Below, in pieces: positions 27,073 to 35,766 of a DNA stretch of 64,000 bases (positions are counted from its first letter, which is position 1; every line of letters starts with the position of its first letter). The position numbers were made by a program, and so were the translations under genes. The stretch spans positions 273,022 to 337,021 of the forward strand of contig CAJJBE010000004.1 of assembly GCA_905182335.1 (NCBI GenBank), in the 5' to 3' direction. Source of the stretch: Flavobacteriales bacterium UBA4466. GTDB taxonomy: Bacteria > Bacteroidota > Bacteroidia > Flavobacteriales_D > Crocinitomicaceae. The notes under the pieces were generated by a model. The model saw only the letters and a program-made list of their open reading frames with translations. It did no database searches and had not been told where the DNA came from.

Positions 27073-30000
27073 CTATCTTATTATTGTTATGTACCCTTTG
27101 AAACTAATGTTATCATAACACTGAATGATATAATAATATACACCTTCGGGTAGTAACTCGCCACCTATAGATGTCCCGTTCCATGTATTATCATAATTCT
27201 CTGTTTCAAATATTTGAGCGCCCCATCGATTAAAAATTTTAACATTACACCCTTCTGTATAACTTAGATTTTCTAGTACCCAATAATCGTTTATGTCATC
27301 ACCGTTAGGAGTAATTACATCATTAACCGTTACTAGCCCCAAGCAAGCTTCAATAAGGTTAATAGTTACATCTTGTATTTCTGTAGTTGTGTTTCCTTGG
27401 TTGTCTGTAAATGTCCAAGTGATGGCGTAAGATCCAGGTATTATCATTGGGAGCTGTGCATCATTTGTGATTGTTACATCACCTCCGCAATTATCTGTTG
27501 CTGTTGGCGTAATCAAGGTTAAAAGTTCACACTCAACTACGATTGTTGTTACCGTTGATAAATCTACCACTGGAGCGGTAACATCTTGAATGATTACACT
27601 CTGTGTTTGTGCTGAACTATTCCCAACATCATCTGTATATATCCATGTTACAACATGAGTCCCAATCGTCGTAAATGGTAAATTAGCATCGTTTGAAATT
27701 GTTACAAAACCGTTACAGTTGTCTGTAGCTGTTGGGTCTATCAATATATTTAAAGAACACTCTGCTATTATATCTGTCAATACTATCTCATCTGGAACAG
27801 GAGCACTTATATCATTGATAATAATTTCTTGTACCTGTGTTTCTAGATTTCCACTCCCATCATCATATGTCCATGTAACAACTGTTGTTCCTTGAGTTGA
27901 AATGGGTAAAATAGCATCATGATAACCAATTATTGACCCTGCGCAGTTGTCTGTCGCTGTCGGGGCTGTTAATGATGTTACTGAGCATTCAGAAGTAATG
28001 TTAGGTAAATCAACGACATCAACGACTGGAGTAATAGGGTCATTAATAATAATGTCCTGTGTCTGTGTTGAAGAATTCCCATTTCCATCATCATATGTCC
28101 ACGTAACAGTTGTTGTGCCTTGTGCAGTAATCGGTAAAATCGCTGTTGTCGTTCCTAAAATTGTTCCATTACAATTATCTGATGCTGAAGGAGAACTTAG
28201 AGATACTAACTGACAAACTGAAGTCACATCACTTAACGTTGAAATATCTACTACAGGTGCAGTAATATCATTAATTATTACATTTTGAGTCTGTGTGCTT
28301 ATGTTTCCGTTTCCATCGTTGTATGACCAGGTAACTACCGTTGTACCTTGTGTTGTAATTGGGAATACGGTTGTCGTTGTTCCTAACAAAAGCCCTATAC
28401 AGTTATCTGTTGCACTTGGAGTGGTAATAGTTGTTACTTCGCATTCTGCAGTTATATCACTTAACGTTAAAATATCTGCTATAGGTGCAGTTACATCATC
28501 AATGATTATATTCTGAGTTTGAGTCGTACTATTTCCATTTCCATCATCAAATGACCAATTAATTACATAATTTCCTTGAGTTGTGTATGTTAATGGGTCT
28601 GTTGTTGTTCCTAAAACAAGCCCAGTACAGTTGTCTGTTGCTGTTGGCGTAATCAAGGTTAAAAGTTCACACTCAACTACGATTGTTGTTACCGTTGATA
28701 AATCTACCACTGGAGCGGTAACATCTTGAATGATTACACTCTGTGTTTGTGCTGAACTATTCCCAACATCATCTGTATATATCCATGTTACAACATGAGT
28801 CCCAATCGTCGTAAATGGTAAATTAGCATCGTTTGAAATTGTTACAAAACCGTTACAGTTGTCTGTAGCTGTTGGGTCTATCAATATATTTAAAGAACAC
28901 TCTGCTATTATATCTGTCAATACTATCTCATCTGGAACAGGAGCACTTATATCATTGATAATAATTTCTTGTACCTGTGTTTCTAGATTTCCACTCCCAT
29001 CATCATATGTCCATGTAACAACTGTTGTTCCTTGAGTTGAAATGGGTAAAATAGCATCATGATAACCAATTATTGACCCTGCGCAGTTGTCTGTCGCTGT
29101 CGGGGCTGTTAATGATGTTACTGAGCATTCAGAAGTAATGTTAGGTAAATCAACGACATCAACGACTGGAGTAATAGGGTCATTAATAATAATGTCCTGT
29201 GTCTGTGTTGAAGAATTCCCATTTCCATCATCATATGTCCACGTAACAGTTGTTGTGCCTTGTGCAGTAATCGGTAAAATCGCTGTTGTCGTTCCTAAAA
29301 TTGTTCCATTACAATTATCTGATGCTGAAGGAGAACTTAGAGATACTAACTGACAAACTGAAGTCACATCACTTAACGTTGAAATATCTACTACAGGTGC
29401 AGTAATATCATTAATTATTACATTTTGAGTCTGTGTGCTTATGTTTCCGTTTCCATCGTTGTATGACCAGGTAACTACCGTTGTACCTTGTGTTGTAATT
29501 GGGAATACGGTTGTCGTTGTTCCTAACAAAAGCCCTATACAGTTATCTGTTGCACTTGGAGTGGTAATAGTTGTTACTTCGCATTCTGCAGTTATATCAC
29601 TTAACGTTAAAATATCTGCTATAGGTGCAGTTACATCATCAATGATTATATTCTGAGTTTGAGTCGTACTATTTCCATTTCCATCATCAAATGACCAATT
29701 AATCACATGATTTCCTTGAGTTGTATATGTTAATGGGTCTGTTGTTGTTGCTATAACAAGGCTAGTACAGTTGTCTATTGCTATCGGGATAGATGCAGTA
29801 AAACCACATTCAACCGTAATGTCATTAATGACTGGAAGAACCGGAGCCTCCATATCATCTACCGTTACAGTTTGAGTACACAAACTAACATTTCCGTTAA
29901 TGTCTGTTACAGACCATGTTATATTTGTTACCCCTACAGGGTATATTGTTAAGCTATTATTTGTGATAGAAAAAATAGAACAGTTGTCTACAGCTAACGG

Positions 30001-33000
30001 AGCTCCTAAGGCAACACCTGAAGCTGAACATACTCCTAGATCATTATTGACAACAACATCAGCAGGACAGGTAAGAACTGGGGCTACTGTATCTGTTATA
30101 GTTACCATAGCAATACAGTTAGCTGAATTACCATTCCCATCATCTACAGTAAATATAATGTTGTTTGGCCCTAGATCAGCACATGTAAATGTTGTAATTG
30201 AAGCAGAAAAACTAACAACTCCACAGTTATCCGTAGAACCACCATCAATATCAGCGGCTATAATAGTAGCATTTCCTGCTCCATCCAAATAAACATCAAT
30301 ATTTTGACAGATTGCAACCGGAGCAGTCACATCATCAATGACAATATTTTGAGTTTGCGTTGACGTATTTCCACTTCCATCATCGTATGTCCAAGTAACG
30401 GTTGTTATTCCTTGTATTGAAATAGGAAGAGTAGCGTTGTTTGTGACAGTAACAATCCCACCACAGTTGTCTGTAGCTGTAGGGTCCGTCAATGCAGTCA
30501 CCTCACATTCGGCAGTCACATCTGCTAATGTTACAAGATCTGCAACCGGAGCGGTCACATCATCAATGACAATATTTTGAGTTTGCGTTGACGTATTTCC
30601 GTTTCCATCATCGTATGTCCAGGTTACTACAGTAGTAGTACCTTCTCCAGAAATAGGAAGAGTAGCGTCGTTTGTGACAGTAACAATCCCACCACAGTTG
30701 TCTGTAGCTGTAGGGTCCGTCAATGCAGTCACCTCACATTCGGCAGTCACATCTGCCAATGTTACAAGATCTGCAACCGGAGCGGTCACATCATCAATGA
30801 CAATATTTTGAGTTTGCGTTGACGTATTTCCGTTTCCATCATCGTATGTCCAGGTTACTACAGTAGTAGTACCTTCTCCAGAAATAGGAAGAGTAGCGTC
30901 GTTTGTGACAGTAACAATCCCACCACAGTTGTCTGTAGCTGCAGGGTCCGTCAATGCAGTCACCTCACATTCGGCAGTCACATCTGCCAATGTTACAAGA
31001 TCTGCAACCGGAGCGGTCACATCATCAATGACAATATTTTGAGTTTGCGTTGACGTATTTCCGTTTCCATCATCGTATGTCCAGGTTACTACAGTAGTAG
31101 TACCTTCTCCAGAAATAGGAAGAGTAGCGTCGTTTGTGACAGTAACAATCCCACCACAGTTGTCTGTAGCTGTAGGGTCCGTCAATGCAGTCACCTCACA
31201 TTCGGCAGTCACATCTGCTAATGTTACAAGATCTGCAACCGGAGCGGTCACATCATCAATGACAATATTTTGAGTTTGCGTTGACGTATTTCCGTTTCCA
31301 TCATCGTATGTCCAGGTTACTACAGTAGTAGTACCTTCTCCAGAAATAGGAAGAGTAGCGTCGTTTGTGACAGTAACAATCCCACCACAGTTGTCTGTAG
31401 CTGTAGGGTCCGTCAATGCAGTCACCTCACATTCGGCAGTCACATCTGCCAATGTTACAAGATCTGCAACCGGAGCGGTCACATCATCAATGACAATATT
31501 TTGAGTTTGCGTTGACGTATTTCCGTTTCCATCATCGTATGTCCAAGTAACGGTTGTTGTTCCTTGTATTGAAATAGGAAGAGTAGCGTCGTTTGTGACA
31601 GTAACAATCCCACCACAGTTGTCTGTAGCTGTAGGGTCCGTCAATGCGGGCACCTCACATTCGGCAGTCACATCTGCCAATGTTACAAGATCTGCAACCG
31701 GAGCGGTCACATCATCAATGACAATATTTTGAGTTTGCGTTGACGTATTTCCGTTTCCATCATCGTATGTCCAGGTTACTACAGTAGTAGTACCTTCTCC
31801 AGAAATAGGAAGAGTAGCGTCGTTTGTGACAGTAACAATCCCACCACAGTTGTCTGTAGCTGTAGGGTCCGTCAATGCAGTCACCTCACATTCGGCAGTC
31901 ACATCTGCTAATGTTACAAGATCTGCAACCGGAGCGGTCACATCATCAATGACAATATTTTGAGTTTGCGTTGACGTATTTCCGTTTCCATCATCGTATG
32001 TCCAGGTTACTACAGTAGTAGTACCTTCTCCAGAAATAGGAAGAGTAGCGTCGTTTGTGACAGTAACAATCCCACCACAGTTGTCTGTAGCTGTAGGGTC
32101 CGTCAATGCAGTCACCTCACATTCGGCAGTCACATCTGCCAATGTTACAAGATCTGCAACCGGAGCGGTCACATCATCAATGACAATATTTTGAGTTTGC
32201 GTTGACGTATTTCCGTTTCCATCATCGTATGTCCAGGTTACTACAGTAGTAGTACCTTCTCCAGAAATAGGAAGAGTAGCGTCGTTTGTGACAGTAACAA
32301 TCCCACCACAGTTGTCTGTAGCTGCAGGGTCCGTCAATGCAGTCACCTCACATTCGGCAGTCACATCTGCCAATGTTACAAGATCTGCAACCGGAGCGGT
32401 CACATCATCAATGACAATATTTTGAGTTTGCGTTGACGTATTTCCGTTTCCATCATCGTATGTCCAGGTTACTACAGTAGTAGTACCTTCTCCAGAAATA
32501 GGAAGAGTAGCGTCGTTTGTTGTAACAACTATTCCGCAGAGATCCGTAGCTGTTGGGTCAATCAATGCGGTTACCTCACATTCGGCAGTTACATCTGCTA
32601 ATGTTACAAGATCTGCAACCGGAGCTTCACTATCGATTACTGTTACCGTTTGTGTACATTGACTCGCATTTCCGCCAATATCTGTTATCGTCCAAATTAC
32701 ATTTGTTACTCCTAATGGGTAGCTAACCAAGCTAGTATTCATAAGAGTTAATGGTGAACAGTTATCTCCGGTTGTTACATTTCCTAAGACCACACTTGTT
32801 GCTGAGCATGTTCCAATGTCATTGTTTACAACAACATTAGCAGGGCAGCTTACGGTTGGTGTAATTGTATCTAGTACAGTTACCGTAGCAAGACAGTTTG
32901 CTGAATTGCCATTCCCATCATCTACAGTAAGTGTAACATTGTTTGGTGCTAGGTTTATACAGGTAAATGTTGTAGGTGGAATAGAAAGGGTCATGTTTCC

Positions 33001-34335
33001 ACAATTATCAAATGATCCATTGTCTATATCTGCAGCAGTAATAGTTACATCACCCGTCTCCGATAAATAAACATCGATGTTTTGACAGATAGCAGTTGGT
33101 GCTATTGTGTCTAGTAAAGTTACCACAGCAAGACAGTTAGCTGAATTACCATTCCCATCATCTACAGTAAGCGTAATGTTGTTTGGCCCTAGATCAGTAC
33201 ATGTAAATGTTGTAATTGAAGCAGACAAGTTAACAGTTCCACAATTGTCTGTTGAACCACCATCAATATCATCAGCTACGATTGATACAGTTCCCGCACC
33301 ATCTAAATAAGCAGTAATATTTTGACATACTGCTGTCGGTGGTGTAATATCATCAATAGTCACTGTAATAACACTGCATGCTATTGTAGTTTCATCTACG
33401 CATCCGCCTTCTCCTCTGATATAATAAGTAGTTGACGATATTGGAGTTATTGGGAATGAAGATGACGCAGTTGTTCCTATTTCTGTTCCTCCACAGGAGC
33501 CATTATAAATGTGCCATTCGGTTGCATCATTTAAGTTTCCAGTGATATTAATTGTTGTATTCTCACCAATACACTGCACATTATTGGTTAAGCTTAATGT
33601 TGGGATGTCTGCTTGATTACATGGGACAGAACAATTCTGCACAGGAACGTCTGTACTATAAGTTGCCCCATTTATTGTTCCATCATTTCCATTGGAAGTT
33701 AAATCAAGAGCTGTTGTCCCGCTACCTTCTTCAAAGTTCCAATATCCAACTAAATCTGACTCGCTACCATTTGGAGGGCAGTTTATATATTGTTGTATTT
33801 CCTGTTGAGAAAGAGTTTTGCTCCAAATAGAAAGATTATCTATATTCCCTTCGTAATGATGAGCAAAATCTCCTCCTGCCTCTATTTCTAGAGTTCCAAC
33901 ATTAGGTGTCTCTGTAAAAGTAGAAGATAATGTACCATCAACATATGTTTCTAATAGATTGTTACTATTATTTTTTATAATCACTGCTGTGTGCCAAACA
34001 CCATCATTATATGTTTGACCGCTTGAGTAATCAAAAGTCCCTCCCGAAGGGAATGCAAATACTTGTCCAGTATAATTAACGCCATTTATATTTCCTCCGA
34101 TATTTATTTCATAAATATTATTGTTTATCCAGTAACGAAAAATTTGGTCATTATTACCTGGTTGTGGCTGAACATAGTCAGTTTTAAAGTTAAATGCAAT
34201 CGAATAGTCATTTAGGATAGAATTTGTGGTAATGCTATTAATTATATCATCACCATCAAAGCTCATTGAATAATTGTTCTGAGCAGTTAAATTAAAAGAA
34301 GTAAAAAGTAGAATATAGAGTAGAAGTTTTTTCAT
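27073..34335 (-). CDS. Giant SprB-like repetitive adhesin with type B T9SS C-terminal domain
   Basis: About 2420 residues. The ATG at 34335 is preferred over 34353 because the signal peptide (KKLLLYILLFTSFNLTAQ) starts there. Residues about 25-225 form a LamG/concanavalin-like domain, followed by an Ig-like segment and some 25 HYR-like modules of 75-80 residues with the pattern ATDNCxG, T-T-V-T-W-T-Y-D-D-G-N-G-N and Q-T-Q-x-I-x-I-x-D-x-x-A-P-V. Ten modules (about residues 580-1347) are near identical, and a five-module block is duplicated (about 1527-2286). The end (VNDVITPNGDDINDYW, IFNRWGAQIFE, WNG) is a gliding motility-associated type B domain. Likely a surface adhesin for motility or attachment; the SprF-like partner follows. 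Confidence 0.9.
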   Translation of the reverse strand: MKKLLLYILLFTSFNLTAQNNYSMSFDGDDIINSITTNSILNDYSIAFNFKTDYVQPQPGNNDQIFRYWINNNIYEINIGGNINGVNYTGQVFAFPSGGTFDYSSGQTYNDGVWHTAVIIKNNSNNLLETYVDGTLSSTFTETPNVGTLEIEAGGDFAHHYEGNIDNLSIWSKTLSQQEIQQYINCPPNGSESDLVGYWNFEEGSGTTALDLTSNGNDGTINGATYSTDVPVQNCSVPCNQADIPTLSLTNNVQCIGENTTINITGNLNDATEWHIYNGSCGGTEIGTTASSSFPITPISSTTYYIRGEGGCVDETTIACSVITVTIDDITPPTAVCQNITAYLDGAGTVSIVADDIDGGSTDNCGTVNLSASITTFTCTDLGPNNITLTVDDGNGNSANCLAVVTLLDTIAPTAICQNIDVYLSETGDVTITAADIDNGSFDNCGNMTLSIPPTTFTCINLAPNNVTLTVDDGNGNSANCLATVTVLDTITPTVSCPANVVVNNDIGTCSATSVVLGNVTTGDNCSPLTLMNTSLVSYPLGVTNVIWTITDIGGNASQCTQTVTVIDSEAPVADLVTLADVTAECEVTALIDPTATDLCGIVVTTNDATLPISGEGTTTVVTWTYDDGNGNTSTQTQNIVIDDVTAPVADLVTLADVTAECEVTALTDPAATDNCGGIVTVTNDATLPISGEGTTTVVTWTYDDGNGNTSTQTQNIVIDDVTAPVADLVTLADVTAECEVTALTDPTATDNCGGIVTVTNDATLPISGEGTTTVVTWTYDDGNGNTSTQTQNIVIDDVTAPVADLVTLADVTAECEVTALTDPTATDNCGGIVTVTNDATLPISGEGTTTVVTWTYDDGNGNTSTQTQNIVIDDVTAPVADLVTLADVTAECEVPALTDPTATDNCGGIVTVTNDATLPISIQGTTTVTWTYDDGNGNTSTQTQNIVIDDVTAPVADLVTLADVTAECEVTALTDPTATDNCGGIVTVTNDATLPISGEGTTTVVTWTYDDGNGNTSTQTQNIVIDDVTAPVADLVTLADVTAECEVTALTDPTATDNCGGIVTVTNDATLPISGEGTTTVVTWTYDDGNGNTSTQTQNIVIDDVTAPVADLVTLADVTAECEVTALTDPAATDNCGGIVTVTNDATLPISGEGTTTVVTWTYDDGNGNTSTQTQNIVIDDVTAPVADLVTLADVTAECEVTALTDPTATDNCGGIVTVTNDATLPISGEGTTTVVTWTYDDGNGNTSTQTQNIVIDDVTAPVADLVTLADVTAECEVTALTDPTATDNCGGIVTVTNNATLPISIQGITTVTWTYDDGSGNTSTQTQNIVIDDVTAPVAICQNIDVYLDGAGNATIIAADIDGGSTDNCGVVSFSASITTFTCADLGPNNIIFTVDDGNGNSANCIAMVTITDTVAPVLTCPADVVVNNDLGVCSASGVALGAPLAVDNCSIFSITNNSLTIYPVGVTNITWSVTDINGNVSLCTQTVTVDDMEAPVLPVINDITVECGFTASIPIAIDNCTSLVIATTTDPLTYTTQGNHVINWSFDDGNGNSTTQTQNIIIDDVTAPIADILTLSDITAECEVTTITTPSATDNCIGLLLGTTTTVFPITTQGTTVVTWSYNDGNGNISTQTQNVIINDITAPVVDISTLSDVTSVCQLVSLSSPSASDNCNGTILGTTTAILPITAQGTTTVTWTYDDGNGNSSTQTQDIIINDPITPVVDVVDLPNITSECSVTSLTAPTATDNCAGSIIGYHDAILPISTQGTTVVTWTYDDGSGNLETQVQEIIINDISAPVPDEIVLTDIIAECSLNILIDPTATDNCNGFVTISNDANLPFTTIGTHVVTWIYTDDVGNSSAQTQSVIIQDVTAPVVDLSTVTTIVVECELLTLITPTATDNCTGLVLGTTTDPLTYTTQGNYVINWSFDDGNGNSTTQTQNIIIDDVTAPIADILTLSDITAECEVTTITTPSATDNCIGLLLGTTTTVFPITTQGTTVVTWSYNDGNGNISTQTQNVIINDITAPVVDISTLSDVTSVCQLVSLSSPSASDNCNGTILGTTTAILPITAQGTTTVTWTYDDGNGNSSTQTQDIIINDPITPVVDVVDLPNITSECSVTSLTAPTATDNCAGSIIGYHDAILPISTQGTTVVTWTYDDGSGNLETQVQEIIINDISAPVPDEIVLTDIIAECSLNILIDPTATDNCNGFVTISNDANLPFTTIGTHVVTWIYTDDVGNSSAQTQSVIIQDVTAPVVDLSTVTTIVVECELLTLITPTATDNCGGDVTITNDAQLPMIIPGSYAITWTFTDNQGNTTTEIQDVTINLIEACLGLVTVNDVITPNGDDINDYWVLENLSYTEGCNVKIFNRWGAQIFETENYDNTWNGTSIGGELLPEGVYYYIIQCYDNISFKGYITIIR
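27494..29773 (-). repeat. Tandem duplication of a five-module block, period 1140 bp
   Basis: Positions 27494-28563 and 28634-29703 appear identical on reading line by line, with a period of exactly 1140 bp (5 x 228). The following 70 bp of each period have diverged. The duplication keeps the reading frame and adds 380 residues (five HYR-like modules) to the adhesin. The near absence of differences implies a recent event or gene conversion. Confidence 0.9.
30314..32614 (-). repeat. Ten near-identical tandem HYR-module repeats of 228-231 bp
   Basis: Units begin at 30314, 30542, 30773, 31004, 31235, 31466, 31694, 31925, 32156 and 32387 and end at 32614. Seven units are 231 bp and three are 228 bp, the shorter ones lacking one codon or differing at the segment before VTWTYDDG. 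Units differ by only a few bases. A silent Leu codon difference (TTA or TTG) runs with period three, showing a higher-order structure of 690-693 bp. Confidence 0.92.
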
Positions 34336-34539
34336 GATATAATATTTTTTCACTTAAACGTATGTCTATTTATTTTGCGGACATATTTTTTTCTAAAATA
34401 GAAGACCACACAAGAGTATTAATAAATTGGCAAGCACTTTATACTTAAGTATTGCAATTTTAATGATTTTAGATGCACGTAATCATCTTTTTATTTTAAG
34501 TTGTAAAGGTCATATTGTTAGCATCTTAGGGCTATAGGG

Positions 34540-34556
34540 CTGTCTTTTTAAGACAG
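34540..34556. terminator. Short hairpin downstream of the gamma carbonic anhydrase gene
   Basis: CTGTCTT (34540-34546) pairs with AAGACAG (34550-34556). It lies 13 nt after the minus-strand stop of the carbonic anhydrase gene. There is no strong T tract, so termination is uncertain. Confidence 0.35.
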
Positions 34557-34568
34557 TTAAAGGGTCCG

Positions 34569-35084
34569 CTACTCCTCAAACCAGCTCGCATACATACGGT
34601 AATTGGCAGCAATTCTTTTTACTTCACCTTCAAACAACTCTGGACTTAAGTCTTTTACCTTCTTAGCAGGAACACCAGCATAAATGCTTCCACTTTTAAC
34701 GTGTGTTCCTTCTAGTAAGACTGCTCCTGCAGCAACTACACAATTATTTTCAATTATACAATTATCCATTATAGTAGAGTTCATCCCGATTAAAACATTA
34801 TCTCCTGTTTTACAACCATGAACGCACGCGTTGTGTCCCACAGAAACATTGTTCCCGAGATTTACTTTAGTTTTTTCATAAGTGCAATGTAAGACTGCTC
34901 CATCTTGAATGTTTACGTTATCTCCCATTTTTATGGAATTAACATCGCCCCTAATAACAGCATTGAACCATACAGAACAATTCTCCCCCATTTCTACATC
35001 TCCAATGATCGTTGAGTTTTCTGCTAGCCAGCAAGACTTAGGTATGCTAGGAGTATTACCTCTACATTCTTTTATTAACGCCAT
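34569..35084 (-). CDS. Gamma-class carbonic anhydrase family protein
   Basis: A 171-residue left-handed beta-helix protein with hexapeptide repeats ([LIV]-G-x-x-x-x). Zinc-binding histidines expected for gamma carbonic anhydrases are present at H66 (AVLH), H84 and H89 (VGHNACVHG), together with R45, D47 and Q60 of the active site. It may hydrate CO2 reversibly in the cytoplasm as a trimer, though many family members show weak or no activity. It is downstream of the beta carbonic anhydrase and SulP genes on the same strand, but separated from them by a terminator. Confidence 0.88.
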   Translation of the reverse strand: MALIKECRGNTPSIPKSCWLAENSTIIGDVEMGENCSVWFNAVIRGDVNSIKMGDNVNIQDGAVLHCTYEKTKVNLGNNVSVGHNACVHGCKTGDNVLIGMNSTIMDNCIIENNCVVAAGAVLLEGTHVKSGSIYAGVPAKKVKDLSPELFEGEVKRIAANYRMYASWFEE

Positions 35085-35109
35085 AATTATAAAATAATAA
35101 GTTTTTTTT

Positions 35110-35146
35110 AAAAAAAAAGGTGCAGCTTCAATTTGAAGAGCACCTT
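35110..35146 (-). terminator. Intrinsic terminator after the beta carbonic anhydrase gene
   Basis: On the minus strand AAGGTGC (35146-35140) pairs with GCACCTT (35123-35117). The arms enclose a second self-complementary segment (CTTCAA/TTGAAG) and are followed by a long T tract down to about 35110. Confidence 0.85.
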
Positions 35147-35172
35147 AAATATAGATGTTGTAGATTGATTTC

Positions 35173-35742
35173 TTACCCTAAGAAATCAACTTTTCCTGAA
35201 TTTAAGTTGTAGTAAGCATAAACAATTTGTAATCCTTTATTTTCTACTGCATCTTTAATGATTGAAGAACGTACAACTAATTCTTTAGCATTTAATTTAG
35301 CATTTATTTTTACTATATTATTTATATCTGCTCCATCTTCTGATTCATATATAGCAGGTTTAATGTGAGCTAATAAATGATTTAAATTGTATCCATTATC
35401 ACCTCCACTAACTGCTGCTGTAACAGCACCACAGCTTTGGTGCCCAAGAACTACAATTACCTTTGACCCCAAGTGAGCAACGGCATATTCTATACTCGCA
35501 ATCGAAGATGTATTTGCAATGTTTCCGGCTACACGTACAACGAACAGCTCTCCTAATCCAGCATCAAAAGTTAGTTCAGGGACAACACGACTGTCAGCAC
35601 AACTCAGTATTATTGTATGAGGCTGTTGTCCACTATTTAATTCGTTTTTGCGTTCACTATCTTGTAGTTTGCGATCTAATTTATCTGCAACAAAGTTTGC
35701 GTTGCCAGTCTTTAATTTCTCAATAATTTGATCTGTATTCAT
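35173..35742 (-). CDS. Beta-class carbonic anhydrase
   Basis: A 189-residue beta carbonic anhydrase interconverting CO2 and bicarbonate. Zinc ligands C48, H101 and C104 and the D50-R52 dyad (SCADSRV, GHQSCGAV) are all present, and length is typical. It lies 24 nt downstream of a SulP anion transporter gene. A fused or adjacent SulP plus beta carbonic anhydrase is a known bicarbonate uptake arrangement, so it probably acts on the transported ion. A strong terminator follows. Confidence 0.95.
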   Translation of the reverse strand: MNTDQIIEKLKTGNANFVADKLDRKLQDSERKNELNSGQQPHTIILSCADSRVVPELTFDAGLGELFVVRVAGNIANTSSIASIEYAVAHLGSKVIVVLGHQSCGAVTAAVSGGDNGYNLNHLLAHIKPAIYESEDGADINNIVKINAKLNAKELVVRSSIIKDAVENKGLQIVYAYYNLNSGKVDFLG

Positions 35743-35766
35743 ACTGTTTCTTTTAGGCTATTAATT

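Noticed and set aside
30314..32614. Regular array of direct repeats that could suggest CRISPR
   Set aside because: Units are 228-231 bp, coding, in frame and almost identical throughout, with no spacers and no cas genes.
27947..33830. Several plus-strand open frames opposite the adhesin gene
   Set aside because: They repeat at the array period, are antisense shadows of the repeat coding sequence and lack promoters or recognisable products.
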